Source: Streptomyces uncialis
Lineage (GTDB): Bacteria; Actinomycetota; Actinomycetes; Streptomycetales; Streptomycetaceae
Length of the DNA stretch: 64,000 nucleotides
Assembly (NCBI RefSeq): GCF_036250755.1
Contig: NZ_CP109583.1
Span: 1,488,001 to 1,552,000, forward strand
Reading direction: 5' to 3'
Shown: one piece after another, positions 16,203 through 25,001 of the stretch
Position numbering within the stretch: position 1 is the first letter of the stretch
Layout: the number at the start of each line of letters is the position of its first letter
Notes under the pieces: generated by a model
Seen by the model: only the letters and a program-made list of their open reading frames with translations
The model's database searches: none
Told to the model about the DNA's origin: nothing
Translations under genes and position numbers: made by a program

Positions 16203-16838
16203 ATGGGCGGACTGGACATGTGCGTCAAGGAGTTGGTGTGCCGGCACGGCCGGGTGGAGGCGGTCACCGATGTCGATCTGGAGATCGCCGCCGGTGAGCG
16301 GGTGGCGCTGACGGGTACCAACGGATCGGGCAAGACCACCTTGCTGCGGGCGGTGCTCGGGCTCCATCCGCAGGCGCGGGGCTCGATCCTGGTCGGCGGC
16401 CGGGGCACCGGTTCGGCGGCCGACTGGGCCTGGCGGCGGCGCGCGTGTGCGTGGATACCGCAGAAACCGGCGGCCGGACGGTTCCCGATGCTCGGGTCCG
16501 AACTGCTGGCCAGCGGTACCGCGCCCCGCGAGGCGCATGAGGCGGCGGACCGGCTCGGGGTGGGAGCACTGACCGAGCGCCCCCTGCACACCCTCTCGGG
16601 CGGGCAGTTGCAGCGGATGTATCTGGCGCGGGCGGTCGGCTGTGTCGCCGCCGGGGCCGGGGTGCTGCTGGCCGACGAGCCCACCGCCGCCCTCGACTTC
16701 GACGGGCAGGAGGAGGCGGCGGACGCCCTCACCTCCCTGCCGGTGACCCTGGTCGTGGTGACCCACGACCGGGCGATGGCACGACGCTGCGACCGGGTGC
16801 TGGAGATGGCCGCCGGGCGGCTGCGGGAGGTCCGGTGA
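16203..16838 (+). CDS. Metal (zinc/manganese) ABC transporter ATP-binding protein
   Basis: 211 residues from ATG 16203 with GAGGG seven bases upstream; another ATG follows at 16218. Walker A TNGSGKTTLL, signature LSGGQLQRM, Walker B LLADEPTAALD and VVVTHDRAMA are present. It is shorter than usual (220-260), with a compact helical region. The following permease and histidine-containing lipoprotein make this a ZnuC-type subunit of a metal importer. I could not find a convincing Zur-type palindrome in the GC-rich stretch upstream, so regulation is unclear. Confidence 0.88.
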   Translation: MGGLDMCVKELVCRHGRVEAVTDVDLEIAAGERVALTGTNGSGKTTLLRAVLGLHPQARGSILVGGRGTGSAADWAWRRRACAWIPQKPAAGRFPMLGSELLASGTAPREAHEAADRLGVGALTERPLHTLSGGQLQRMYLARAVGCVAAGAGVLLADEPTAALDFDGQEEAADALTSLPVTLVVVTHDRAMARRCDRVLEMAAGRLREVR

Positions 16839-17701
16839 ACCTCGCCACCACCGATGTCGGCGCCCTGCTGGAGCTGCTGCCCGTACAGCGGGCCGGGGCC
16901 GCGCTGCTGCTGGCCGCGATCGGGCTCCCGGTGATCGGGGTGATCATCGTCGGGCTGGACATCATGCCGGTCCGGTTCGCGATGATGCATGTGGCGCTGC
17001 TGGGGGTCGCCGTCGGGCTGATCACCGGTCTCGACCCGATGCTGTGCGCGCTGGTGGCCTGTGCCCTGTCCGGCGCGGGCATCGCGCCCCTGGCCCGTAC
17101 GCCCGACGGTCTTTCGGGAGCGATGGGGCTGCTGATGAGCCTCGCCATCGCCGCCGCGCTGCTGCTGCTCGCCGTGTCGGGGGTGAACGCGTCCGGTGCC
17201 TTCGCCCTGCTGTGGGGGTCGATCCTGTCGGTGGGCGGCATGGACCTGGTGGTGCTCGGCGCGCTCGCCGTCGTCGTACCGGGCCTCTTCTGGTGGCGGC
17301 GCCGGGACATCGGACTGCTGTTGTACGACCGGGAGCTGGCGCAGTGCTCCGGGGTACCGGTCAGGGCGCTGACCACGGTCCTGCTGGTGTTGGTCGCGGT
17401 CGCGGTGGCCGGGGCGATCAAGCTGACCGGCGCCCTCCTCGTCGACGCCCTGACCCTGCTGCCCGCGCTCGCGGCCCGCCGGCTGGGCAGCTCGCTGACG
17501 TCGATCACCCTGTGGGCGGTCGGCATCGGGATCGCCGTCAACCTCACGGGGTTCCTGCTGGCCCTGTGGCTGGACTGGCCGCCCGGCCCGGTCCTCGTCC
17601 TGACGGCCGGGGCGGTCGTCCTCGCCGTGCATTTCCTACCCGAACGGAGAACCAGCTCATGGCGCGCACCCGCGTCCGTACGTCTTCCCTCCTCGCACTG
17701 A
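16835..17701 (+). CDS. Metal ABC transporter permease (ZnuB/ABC-3 family)
   Basis: 288 residues; GTG start overlapping the ATPase stop (GTGA). Eight or nine hydrophobic segments, including LLLAAIGLPVIGVIIVGLDI and KLTGALLVDALTLLPALAAR; the latter matches the conserved KxxGxLLvxAlLxxPAa motif of the ABC-3 metal permease family. Its 3' end overlaps the lipoprotein gene by 43 bases in another frame, and the last 15 residues look dispensable. It forms the channel of the metal importer with its neighbours. Confidence 0.88.
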   Translation: MNLATTDVGALLELLPVQRAGAALLLAAIGLPVIGVIIVGLDIMPVRFAMMHVALLGVAVGLITGLDPMLCALVACALSGAGIAPLARTPDGLSGAMGLLMSLAIAAALLLLAVSGVNASGAFALLWGSILSVGGMDLVVLGALAVVVPGLFWWRRRDIGLLLYDRELAQCSGVPVRALTTVLLVLVAVAVAGAIKLTGALLVDALTLLPALAARRLGSSLTSITLWAVGIGIAVNLTGFLLALWLDWPPGPVLVLTAGAVVLAVHFLPERRTSSWRAPASVRLPSSH

Positions 17702-18471
17702 GCACGGCGCTGGCCCTGGCCCTGCTCACCGGCTGCGGCGACAGCGGCACCGCCACCGCCTCCGGGGACGGCGGGCACCAGCACGACGGGCAGCCCCGGG
17801 TGGTCGTGACGACCACCTGGGAGGGTGCCTTCGCGAAGGCGGCGGGGGCCGAGGACATCAAGGTCATCGTGCCGCAGTCGGTGCACCACGCCCCGGACTA
17901 CGATCCGAAGCCGTCCGACCTGGCGGCCGTCGCGAAGGCCGACTTCGTGCTGTACGCGCCGTTCGAGCCGTACGCCGAGAAGATCAAGGAGGCGGCGGGC
18001 TCCGACGCGGAGCTGGTCGAGGTGAAGCTCGACAACGACCCCGGCCGGGCGGGCGCCGAGATCACCCGGCTCGGCAAGCTGTTCGGCACCGAGGACCGTG
18101 CCGCGAAGGGGAAGGCCGCGATCGGTACGGAGTACGACAAGCTCGGCAAGGAGCTGCGGGCGCTGTGGGCGGGGGGCAAGGCCCCGACCGCCGTCAGTCA
18201 GGTCTTCACCACCTGGGCCACGGGGCTGGCGGGCGCCACCACGGTCGGCACCTACGGGCCCGAGGCGGTGACCCCGGGACAGCTCGCGGACCTCTCCGCC
18301 GAGAAGCCCGCCCTGGTGGTGGACAACGCCCATATGGCGACGGGTGCCGTCCTGCCCGACTCCGGTGCCCGGCAGGTGACGATCGCCAACTATCCGGGGG
18401 ACGACCTCGATCTGCTGGCGGTCTACCGGGACGCGGCGGCTGAGCTCAGGAAGGCGCTCGGCGCGGGCTGA
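17659..18471 (+). CDS. Metal-binding lipoprotein of the ZnuA/cluster A-I type
   Basis: 270 residues; ATG 17659 behind GGAGA at eight bases, inside the end of the permease gene. The signal peptide ends in the lipobox LLTGC. A short His/Asp tract (GHQHDGQ) follows, then VVVTTTWEGAFAKAAG, where the family begins with the first metal-site region, and VPQSVHHAPDYDPKPSDL, where its usual His ligand and DPxxx(D/E) loop are found. Other family ligands (a second His, a Glu and an Asp) are only tentatively placed. It delivers zinc or manganese to the permease. The gene order ATPase-permease-binding protein differs from the common order with the binding protein first. Confidence 0.87.
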   Translation: MARTRVRTSSLLALSTALALALLTGCGDSGTATASGDGGHQHDGQPRVVVTTTWEGAFAKAAGAEDIKVIVPQSVHHAPDYDPKPSDLAAVAKADFVLYAPFEPYAEKIKEAAGSDAELVEVKLDNDPGRAGAEITRLGKLFGTEDRAAKGKAAIGTEYDKLGKELRALWAGGKAPTAVSQVFTTWATGLAGATTVGTYGPEAVTPGQLADLSAEKPALVVDNAHMATGAVLPDSGARQVTIANYPGDDLDLLAVYRDAAAELRKALGAG

Positions 18472-18519
18472 TCCGCGGGGGTCCGGTCCGGGTCCGGGGC
18501 CGAGTCCAGCCATGGGTCC

Positions 18520-18553
18520 GAGGCCCGGCGGCGTGCGCGCGCCGCCGGGCCTC
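18520..18553. terminator. Terminator between the metal importer and the acyl-CoA ligase
   Basis: Perfect 14-bp stem, six-base loop, 48 bases past the lipoprotein stop and 44 bases from the convergent ligase stop, so it can serve both strands. Confidence 0.8.
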
Positions 18554-18597
18554 TCGTTCGACCGGTGGCGAGGAGACTCAACCGGTCGGATGAGAAC

Positions 18598-20304
18598 TCA
18601 ACCGGTCGCGACGAGGGGGGCTTTGCCGTCGTCGGTCTGCCGTACGGCGCCGGTGTCCGGGGCCGGGGACGCGGCGATACGTTCCCGCAGGGCCGCCCGG
18701 TCGGGCTTTCCCGCCGGGGTCAGCGGAAGTTCCCCGACGAGCAGCAGCCGCTCGGGGAACTTCCGCCGTTCCAGGCCGCGCAGCTCCAGATGCGCGCACA
18801 ACTCGGCCAGACTCGGGGGGTGTTCGCCCCGGGCGACCACACAGGCGGCGAGCCGCTCGCCGGTGACCGGGTCCGGGACACCGACGCACACCACGTCACG
18901 GACGAGCGGATGGGCGACGAGTTCACGTTCGACCTCGGCGGGGCTGATGTTGGCGCCGCCCCGGATGACGATGTCCTTGAGCCGTCCGACGACATGGAGG
19001 ACGCCGTCCGGGTCGAGGAAGCCGAGGTCACCGGTGCGGACCCAGCCGTCGGGGGTGCGGTAGCGGGCGTCGAGGTCCGGGGAGGCGACGTAGCAGAGCG
19101 GGGTCATCGGGCCGCGGGCGACGATCTCGCCGACGGTTCCCTCGGGCAGTGGTTCATGGGTGCCGGTGTCGGTGATGCGGATGTCGGTGACGCGGGGGTC
19201 CGGGCGTCCGGCGACGACTCCCGGGCCGGACATGGGCGGGGTGCCGTCCTCGGTCGCCAGGCCGGTGTGGCAGTTGACGCCGTCGGCCGAGCCGTAGAGG
19301 TTGACGACGGGGCAGCCGAAGGCGTGCGCGGCGTCCCGCGCGGTCCGCTCGTCGAGCGCGGAACCGCCGAGGACCAGGGCGGTCGGGGCGGGCAGCGCGG
19401 CGCCGTCGCCGTCGAGCCGGTCGAGCATCATCCGCACCATCGTCGGCACCCCGAGGACATGGGTGGGTGCGTGCTCGCGGACGGCCGCCAGGGCGGCCGC
19501 GGGGGTGAAGTGGTCGAGCAGGACGAGTGTGCCGCCGTGCCGGGCCAGGGTGACCGATGTGCCGTTGGACCCGAAGGCGGAGGCCAGCGGCACCAGGAAC
19601 AGACAGCGCGGCGCGGTCCCGTCGGGTGTCAGCGAGGCGAGGAAGTTGCCCCGGCCGCCCGCGAGGGCGTTGTGGGAGTAGGCGACCATCTTCGGCTCGG
19701 CCTCGGAGCCGGACGACACCAGGATGCGGGCCGGACCGTCCGGGTCGGGCCGGGCGGGGACGAATCCATCGGCGTCGGACCGCAGCAGCGCGGCGAAGGG
19801 GACCGTGCCGTCGGGTGCCGTACCCGGTCCGGCGGCGACGACGTGCCGCAGCGCGGGCAGGGCGGGGAGCAGATCGCGCAGGTCGTCGGCGTGCCGGGCG
19901 CCCCGGTGCTCGGTCGCGGCGATGACGGCGACGGCCTCGGCGCGCCGCAGCAGACTCTCCGCCTCCCGGGTGCCGCGGCCGACGGGGAAGGGCAGGGCGA
20001 CCGCGCCGAGCGCGGCGAGGGCCAGGTCCGCGATGACGGCGTTGCGGTTGTTGGGGAGTTGGACGCCCACGATGTCCCCCGGGGCGATGCCGAGGGATCT
20101 GAGTCCGGTGGCGAGACATCGCACCTTGCGGTCCAGGGCGGTGTAGCAGAGCTTGCCCTTGGCGTCGATGACGGCGGTGCGGTGGAGGTCCGCGATCTGC
20201 CGGGCCCGGAACAGGCTGTACAGGTCGAGGCCGGGGCAGGTGCCGTCCAGGACCCAGGAGCGGCGCAGCGCGGCGGGCAGCAGGTCGTGCAGGGTGACGG
20301 TCAT
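18598..20304 (-). CDS. AMP-dependent acyl/aryl-CoA synthetase
   Basis: 568 residues. ANL-superfamily motifs in order: the phosphate loop SSGSEAEPKMVAYSH, the A5 region NLYGSADG, A7 GWVRTGDLGF, the hinge GRLKDIVIRGG and A10 LTPAGKPDR with the catalytic Lys. It activates a carboxylic acid as acyl-AMP and passes it to CoA; the overall size and hinge resemble cyclohexanecarboxylate/2,3-dihydroxybenzoate-type ligases. The start overlaps the stop of the CoA-transferase gene (ATGA), so both are made together. With the acyl-CoA dehydrogenase opposite, this resembles the ligase/transferase/dehydrogenase set of carnitine or bile-acid breakdown, but the substrate is not evident. Confidence 0.9.
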   Translation of the reverse strand: MTVTLHDLLPAALRRSWVLDGTCPGLDLYSLFRARQIADLHRTAVIDAKGKLCYTALDRKVRCLATGLRSLGIAPGDIVGVQLPNNRNAVIADLALAALGAVALPFPVGRGTREAESLLRRAEAVAVIAATEHRGARHADDLRDLLPALPALRHVVAAGPGTAPDGTVPFAALLRSDADGFVPARPDPDGPARILVSSGSEAEPKMVAYSHNALAGGRGNFLASLTPDGTAPRCLFLVPLASAFGSNGTSVTLARHGGTLVLLDHFTPAAALAAVREHAPTHVLGVPTMVRMMLDRLDGDGAALPAPTALVLGGSALDERTARDAAHAFGCPVVNLYGSADGVNCHTGLATEDGTPPMSGPGVVAGRPDPRVTDIRITDTGTHEPLPEGTVGEIVARGPMTPLCYVASPDLDARYRTPDGWVRTGDLGFLDPDGVLHVVGRLKDIVIRGGANISPAEVERELVAHPLVRDVVCVGVPDPVTGERLAACVVARGEHPPSLAELCAHLELRGLERRKFPERLLLVGELPLTPAGKPDRAALRERIAASPAPDTGAVRQTDDGKAPLVATG

Positions 20305-22076
20305 CCGAGGCTCCAGGGGTCGGGAACGGCGGGGGCGCCGTGCGCGTCATGGGTGATCGCGCCGGGGAAGCGGGGGTCGTCGCGCAGCCGGGCGAGGTCG
20401 GTGGTGACGGGGGTGGCGGTCAGTCCGCGCTCGCGCAGCCGGGTGAGGGCGTCCGTGGTGGACAGGCCGTCCAGGTCGTGGCGGGCGGCCTCGGCGGCGC
20501 AGGTGTCGGCGGGGGCGATCCAGCCGTCGGCGGTGCGCAGCGGTCGGCGGAACCCGGCGGGCGGCCGGGGGTCGGCGCCGCGGGCCGCGCGCCGCAGGGC
20601 GGGGGCGGTGAGGGTGTCGGCGGCGCCGAGCAGGGACGAGTCGGCGCGGACGCCGTGTCCGGTGCGCAGCCGCAGCAGGAGTCCGGCGAGGACCGCTTCG
20701 GTGCCGTGCAGCGCGCCGAGCACGTCGAGCAGGGTCATCAGCGAGGGTGCCGGTGGCTCGTCGGCGGGCCGTACGGCGGCGCCGACGCCGGTGCGGGCCT
20801 GGACCATGAAGTCGGTGCCCATGGGGGCGTCGTGGAGGCGGTCGGCCCAGCCGCTGGTGTAGGCGTAGACGAGGCCGGGGTTCGCGGCGGTGAGATCGGG
20901 GTGGTCGAGGCCGAGCGCGGCGGCCTTGCCCGGGGCCCAGTTGTGCAGGAAGACATCGGCCTGGGCCGTCATCGCGCGCAGTGTGCGGCGGTCCCGGTCG
21001 GACTTGATGTCGATCTCCACGGCCTTCTTGCCCCGGTTGAGGGCGAGCCAGCGGGCGGAGACGCCGGAGCAGGTGGGCGGCATACCGCGCAGCGGGTCGC
21101 CGCCGGGCGGTTCGACGCGGATCACATCGGCGCCCAGCAGGCCCAGCAGATGGGCGGCCAGGGGCGCCTGGATGCGGCGCCCGGCCTCCAGCACGGTGAG
21201 TCCGGCCAGCGGGCGGGACGCGGAGGCGGTGGCGGGCAGCGGGCGGGTGCCGGGGGCCAGGAGGCGCAGCGACCAGGGGGCGGCGCCGTCGTGCTCGGCG
21301 GCCCGTTCGGCGGGTGTCCGCAGGACGCAGACCTCGGCGCCGGAGCGGTCGGCGGCTTCCTTGACCCGTGCCAGGGGGTGGGCCCGGGTCGTGGTGTGCA
21401 GGGCCTCGGGGAAGGGGGCGCAGGCGGTGGCGTAGCGGAACTGGAAGGGCCGCCAGCCCGCGCGGATCGCGTCGTCGGGGGCTTCCAGGACGCGCCAGAA
21501 TCCGGCCCAGGCGGCCGGGTCGAGGGTCTCCAGTTCGAAGAGCAGGCCGTCGGACGAGGTGAAGGGCGGTCCGCCGGGGGCGACTTCGGCGGCCTCGCCC
21601 TCGTCCGCGCCGGCGGCGGCGAGGTACTGGGAGACGGTGAGCAGCGCGGCCCGGTCGGCGCTGGTGGTGACGGTGGCGGGGGCGGCGCCCCGGGCCTGGC
21701 CGACCAGGGTGGCGAGCAGTCCCTGGACGGTGAGGACGGCGGTGGTGGTGGCCGCCCAGTCGACGGCGAGGCCGCGCGGCCGTCCGTCGCGGCGGCCGTG
21801 CACGGCCATGACGCCGGTGGCCGCCTGCACGGTGGCCTCGTCGGTGAGTCCGGAGGCGGGCCCGGCGGACCAGCCGGTGACCGCGTGGACGGGTGCGAAT
21901 CCGGCGCCCGCGAGGGTGGCGCGCCCGTCGCCCGGGTCCCTCGGGCCGTTGGTGCCGGTGCGCGCGCCGAGCAGCCGCAGCCGCTCGGTGACGACGTCCA
22001 TGATCGGGGGCGGTCCGCAGGCGTCGAAGCGCAGCGCGTCGAGCGGCCGGACGGTCCTGGTGGGTTCTGGTGGCAC
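20301..22076 (-). CDS. CaiB/BaiF family (type III) CoA-transferase with extra N-terminal domain
   Basis: 591 residues from GTG 22076, chosen because GAGGAGAGGG lies just upstream. The C-terminal half, from about residue 295, is the CaiB core: LAGLTVLEAGRRIQAPLAAHLLGLLGADVIRVEPPGGDPLRG, here cited only by its short elements LTVLEAG, GADVIRVE and PGGDPLRG, followed by LNRGKKAVEID. The N-terminal half is a more diverged, shorter CaiB-like region (AVDWAATTTAVLTVQGLLATL), so the protein seems to be a two-lobed fusion, about 1.5 times the usual 380-400 residues. Such enzymes move CoA between acyl groups by a covalent Asp anhydride; I cannot place that Asp reliably. It is the first gene of a two-gene operon with the acyl-CoA ligase. 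Confidence 0.83.
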   Translation of the reverse strand: MPPEPTRTVRPLDALRFDACGPPPIMDVVTERLRLLGARTGTNGPRDPGDGRATLAGAGFAPVHAVTGWSAGPASGLTDEATVQAATGVMAVHGRRDGRPRGLAVDWAATTTAVLTVQGLLATLVGQARGAAPATVTTSADRAALLTVSQYLAAAGADEGEAAEVAPGGPPFTSSDGLLFELETLDPAAWAGFWRVLEAPDDAIRAGWRPFQFRYATACAPFPEALHTTTRAHPLARVKEAADRSGAEVCVLRTPAERAAEHDGAAPWSLRLLAPGTRPLPATASASRPLAGLTVLEAGRRIQAPLAAHLLGLLGADVIRVEPPGGDPLRGMPPTCSGVSARWLALNRGKKAVEIDIKSDRDRRTLRAMTAQADVFLHNWAPGKAAALGLDHPDLTAANPGLVYAYTSGWADRLHDAPMGTDFMVQARTGVGAAVRPADEPPAPSLMTLLDVLGALHGTEAVLAGLLLRLRTGHGVRADSSLLGAADTLTAPALRRAARGADPRPPAGFRRPLRTADGWIAPADTCAAEAARHDLDGLSTTDALTRLRERGLTATPVTTDLARLRDDPRFPGAITHDAHGAPAVPDPWSLG

Positions 22077-22229
22077 CTTTCCCTCTCCTCGTCGTGGCGG
22101 GGGCGGTGGCCGTCCCCGCCCGGGTTCGTTCGGGGCGGCGGGAACCCGGGAGCGTCCGCGCCCGACCAGTTCCACGGGCAGGGAGTCGGACAGGCGTTCC
22201 CCTGGGTTCCCGTGAGGTGGAGGCGAACA

Positions 22230-23459
22230 GTGGTGGACACGGGCCGGGGTGGCGGGGACGGTTCCGCGCGGAGCGGTACGGGAGAACAACCTCCCGTGGT
22301 GGAACATGACTTGCGGGAGCGGGTGGCACGGTTCGTGACGGCGGAGGTGATGCCGTGCGAGCCGGTGCTGGACGCGGGCGGACCCGCCGCGGCCGCCGTG
22401 CTCGGCGGGTTGCGGGACCGGGCCCGCGCCGAGGGCCTGTGGGCGCTGCCGCTGCCCAAGGAACTGGGCGGTGGCGGTCTGCCGCTGCGCGCGTACGCGG
22501 CGCTGGCCGAGGCGGAGGGCGCCAGCGACCACGGACCCGCCGCGCTGGGCTCCGCCCCCCTGCTCGATGTCACCATGCTGAGCCGTCACGCGGGGCCCCG
22601 GGTCCGCGCGGAGCATCTGCGGGACCTGGTCGCCGGGCGGACCCGGAGCTGTTTCGCGATGACGGAACCGGATGTCCCGGGCACCGATCCGACCCTCACC
22701 GCCACCCGGGCCGAACGGCTGGCGGACGGCGGCTGGCTGGTCACCGGCCGCAAGTGGTTCACCTCCGGGGCCGCGGACGCCGGTCTCGTCACCGTCCTCG
22801 CCCGTACGGGCGGTGCGCCCGGCGACCGGGCGGGACTGTCCCTGCTGCTGGTGCCGACCCGCTCACCGGGCTTCCGGGTCGTCCGCGAGCTGCCGGTGTT
22901 CGGCGCCTCGGGCCAGTACGAGATCGCCCTGGACCGGGTCGAGGTGCCGGGGGACCAGCTGCTCGGCGAGCCGGGCGCGGCACTCGCAGTCGTGGGGGAA
23001 CGCCTTCAGCTCGGCCGGGCCCTGCGGTGCCTGCGCTGGCTGGGGCAGGCCCAGCGCGCGTTCGATCTGCTGTGCCACCGGGCGGCCACCCGGACCGGTT
23101 CGCAAGGCCCCCTCGGGGATCACCAGTTGGTGCAGCAGCACGTGTTCGACGCGCTCCTCGCGCTGCGCACCACCCGGCCGCTGGTCCATGAGGCGGTGGC
23201 GCTGATCGACGCGGGTCGGGACGCCCGTACGGAGGTGGGGCTCGCCAAGGTGGCCGCCGCGCGGATGCTCCAGCGGGTCACGGACTCCGCGATCCAGATC
23301 CACGGCGCGGCCGGACTGGGCCCGGACACCCCGCTGCCCGCGCTGTTCCGCACCGGGCGGGCGGCCCGGGTCCTCGACGGGCCGGACGAGCTGCACATCA
23401 CGTCGGTGGCGCGCCGGGTGCTGCGGGGGTACGGGACCGGCGCGGCCGGGTCGGGGTGA
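22230..23459 (+). CDS. Acyl-CoA dehydrogenase
   Basis: 409 residues from GTG 22230 with GGAGG six bases upstream. FAD-binding hallmarks are present: CFAMTEPDVPGTDPT in the middle domain, GWLVTGRKWFTSGA, and the C-terminal RVTDSAIQIHGAAGLGPDTPL. The end reads LDGPDELHITSVARRVL, the GPDE(V/L)H pattern of the ACAD10/11-like and FadE-like branch, in place of the YEG catalytic motif of medium-chain enzymes. It introduces an alpha-beta double bond into an acyl-CoA and passes electrons to ETF. It diverges from the CoA-transferase/ligase operon; only 153 bases separate the starts, suggesting joint control. Confidence 0.9.
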   Translation: MVDTGRGGGDGSARSGTGEQPPVVEHDLRERVARFVTAEVMPCEPVLDAGGPAAAAVLGGLRDRARAEGLWALPLPKELGGGGLPLRAYAALAEAEGASDHGPAALGSAPLLDVTMLSRHAGPRVRAEHLRDLVAGRTRSCFAMTEPDVPGTDPTLTATRAERLADGGWLVTGRKWFTSGAADAGLVTVLARTGGAPGDRAGLSLLLVPTRSPGFRVVRELPVFGASGQYEIALDRVEVPGDQLLGEPGAALAVVGERLQLGRALRCLRWLGQAQRAFDLLCHRAATRTGSQGPLGDHQLVQQHVFDALLALRTTRPLVHEAVALIDAGRDARTEVGLAKVAAARMLQRVTDSAIQIHGAAGLGPDTPLPALFRTGRAARVLDGPDELHITSVARRVLRGYGTGAAGSG

Positions 23460-23642
23460 GGTCCGGCCGCGCCGTACTCGGGTGGGTCCGCGCACCGGAC
23501 CGGCTCCGCTGCACGCGGGTGGGGTCCCCGCGCCCGGGTGAGACGCTGCACTGGGGGCTCGGGTCGGCGGCCGGGTAAGGTCCCGGGCCCGGGTGGGGTC
23601 GGCGGCGCGCGAGCGAGGTGTCCCGGGACCCGGCTGGTGTCG

Positions 23643-25001
23643 CTACACCTGGGTGAGGTCGGCCGCGCCCGTGAGCGCGGCCAGCGCGAGCGCCAGGAAG
23701 AAGTCACCCCAGACCAGTTCGTGCCGGACGGCCAGGCCCCGGGGGGCGTCGTAGCAGCCGTCGAGCAGCATCCCCGCCGGGCGCCCCGGCCGCGGTTCGC
23801 TCAGATGGTCGCGCACCAGCCGTTCCAGGATCGCCCCGGCCCGTCGCGCGTACGTCCGCGCGTGGGGTCCGGGGACCCGGGCGAGCTTCAGCAGGGCGAC
23901 GGCGGTGATCGCGGCGGCCGAGGTGTCGAGGGGACCGTCCGGCCGGTCCGTGTCGGCGTACGGGACGAGCGGCCCGGTCAGGACGCCCCCTTCGGTCAGG
24001 AGGCGTTCGACCGTCACCGTGAGATCGCCGGGCACCCGGGCGGCGACCTCGGGGCGCAGCAGGGCGTCCGCGACGGCCAGCAGCAGCCAGGCCGGACCCC
24101 GGCTCCAACCGGGTCCGGGGTCCTCGCAGGGCCGCCAGCCGGTCGCGGTGCGCCGCCATGCGGGCCGGAACGGGGCCCGGACCGGATCCCGGGGCGTGTC
24201 CCTGAACGAGCCTTTCCCCAGGCATAGTTCGAGGTGCCGGTGCAGATGGGCCGCTGCTGCGGCGACACCATCGGGTCCGGGTCCGGGTCCGGGTCGGAGT
24301 CCGGGTCGGAGTCCGGCTGCGGCGTCGGCTACGGTTCCAACTACCGTTCCGCCTCCGGCTCCGGCTCCGGCCAGCAGCGGGACCATTCCCGGTACGCCGT
24401 CCACCCGGGCCAGCTCGCGGGGGCCGCCGAAGGCGTCTCCCCAGGGGACAATCCCCAACTCCGGTTCCCAGGAGTGCAGGCACGCGCGGGCGGCCCGGTC
24501 GCGGAGCGCGGCGGCAGCGGGGTCGTCCCCGGCCGGTGCCGTCCCATACCAGAGGATCAGGCCACGGGTGGCGGTGTCCGCGTCGGTCCAGGGCGCGAGA
24601 CGGGCGGTGCACGCGGCGGCGGCCTCCCGGTCCGCGCGGTCACCGGTGAACCCGGCCCGCAGCCACAGCAGTCCGGCCCAGAACCCTCCCGTCCAGGAGC
24701 CGCGTCCGGTCGTCGTCCACCGGCCGTCGGCCGGGTCGGCGTACAGCGGGAACCGGGTGCCGACCTGGGCGCGGGTCACGGCGACCCGCTCGACCACATC
24801 GGCCAGCGCCCGATCGGCCCAGCCCGCGCCGGTGGCTGTGGCCGAGTCGATGGCTGCGGTCGCGCCTGTGGCCGGGTCGGTGCCCGACGCCGCCCCGGGG
24901 AACATGTCCGTGCTCACGTCCGGGTCCGCCGCTCCGCGCGCGCCCGGGTACGCCCCGGCGCCCGTACTCCCGCCCTCCGCGCCTCGCTCCCCGCCCGTCA
25001 C
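23643..25001 (-). CDS. Glycoside hydrolase family 88/105-like protein
   Basis: About 452 residues. The frame continues upstream, but a GTG at 25001 overlaps the MFS stop codon as GTGA, so I take it as a coupled start; an ATG about 40 codons later (MFPGAAS) is the alternative. Signature segments of the (alpha/alpha)6 unsaturated glucuronyl/rhamnogalacturonyl hydrolases: TGGFWAGLLWLRAG, PWGDAFGG, DTSAAAITAVALLKLAR with the family's DSSA-like acid, and HELVWGDFFLALALAAL near the end. These enzymes hydrate an unsaturated uronic acid left by a lyase. A Gly/Pro/Ala-rich insert of about 50 residues is unusual. No polysaccharide lyase is nearby; the coupled transporter may import the oligosaccharide. 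Confidence 0.75.
   Translation of the reverse strand: MTGGERGAEGGSTGAGAYPGARGAADPDVSTDMFPGAASGTDPATGATAAIDSATATGAGWADRALADVVERVAVTRAQVGTRFPLYADPADGRWTTTGRGSWTGGFWAGLLWLRAGFTGDRADREAAAACTARLAPWTDADTATRGLILWYGTAPAGDDPAAAALRDRAARACLHSWEPELGIVPWGDAFGGPRELARVDGVPGMVPLLAGAGAGGGTVVGTVADAAAGLRPGLRPGPGPGPDGVAAAAAHLHRHLELCLGKGSFRDTPRDPVRAPFRPAWRRTATGWRPCEDPGPGWSRGPAWLLLAVADALLRPEVAARVPGDLTVTVERLLTEGGVLTGPLVPYADTDRPDGPLDTSAAAITAVALLKLARVPGPHARTYARRAGAILERLVRDHLSEPRPGRPAGMLLDGCYDAPRGLAVRHELVWGDFFLALALAALTGAADLTQV
24271..24318. repeat. Imperfect GGGTCC hexanucleotide tract inside the GH88-like gene
   Basis: Repeated six-base units encode the Pro-Gly/Arg-rich insert of the hydrolase (LRPGLRPGPGPGPD on the minus strand). 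In-frame length changes here would only alter a linker. Confidence 0.7.

Noticed and set aside
20340..23459. Very long open frame on the plus strand opposite the CoA-transferase gene
   Set aside because: Its first part is Gly/Ala/Arg-rich antisense shadow caused by high GC; only the part from 22230 has an enzyme signature and a ribosome site.
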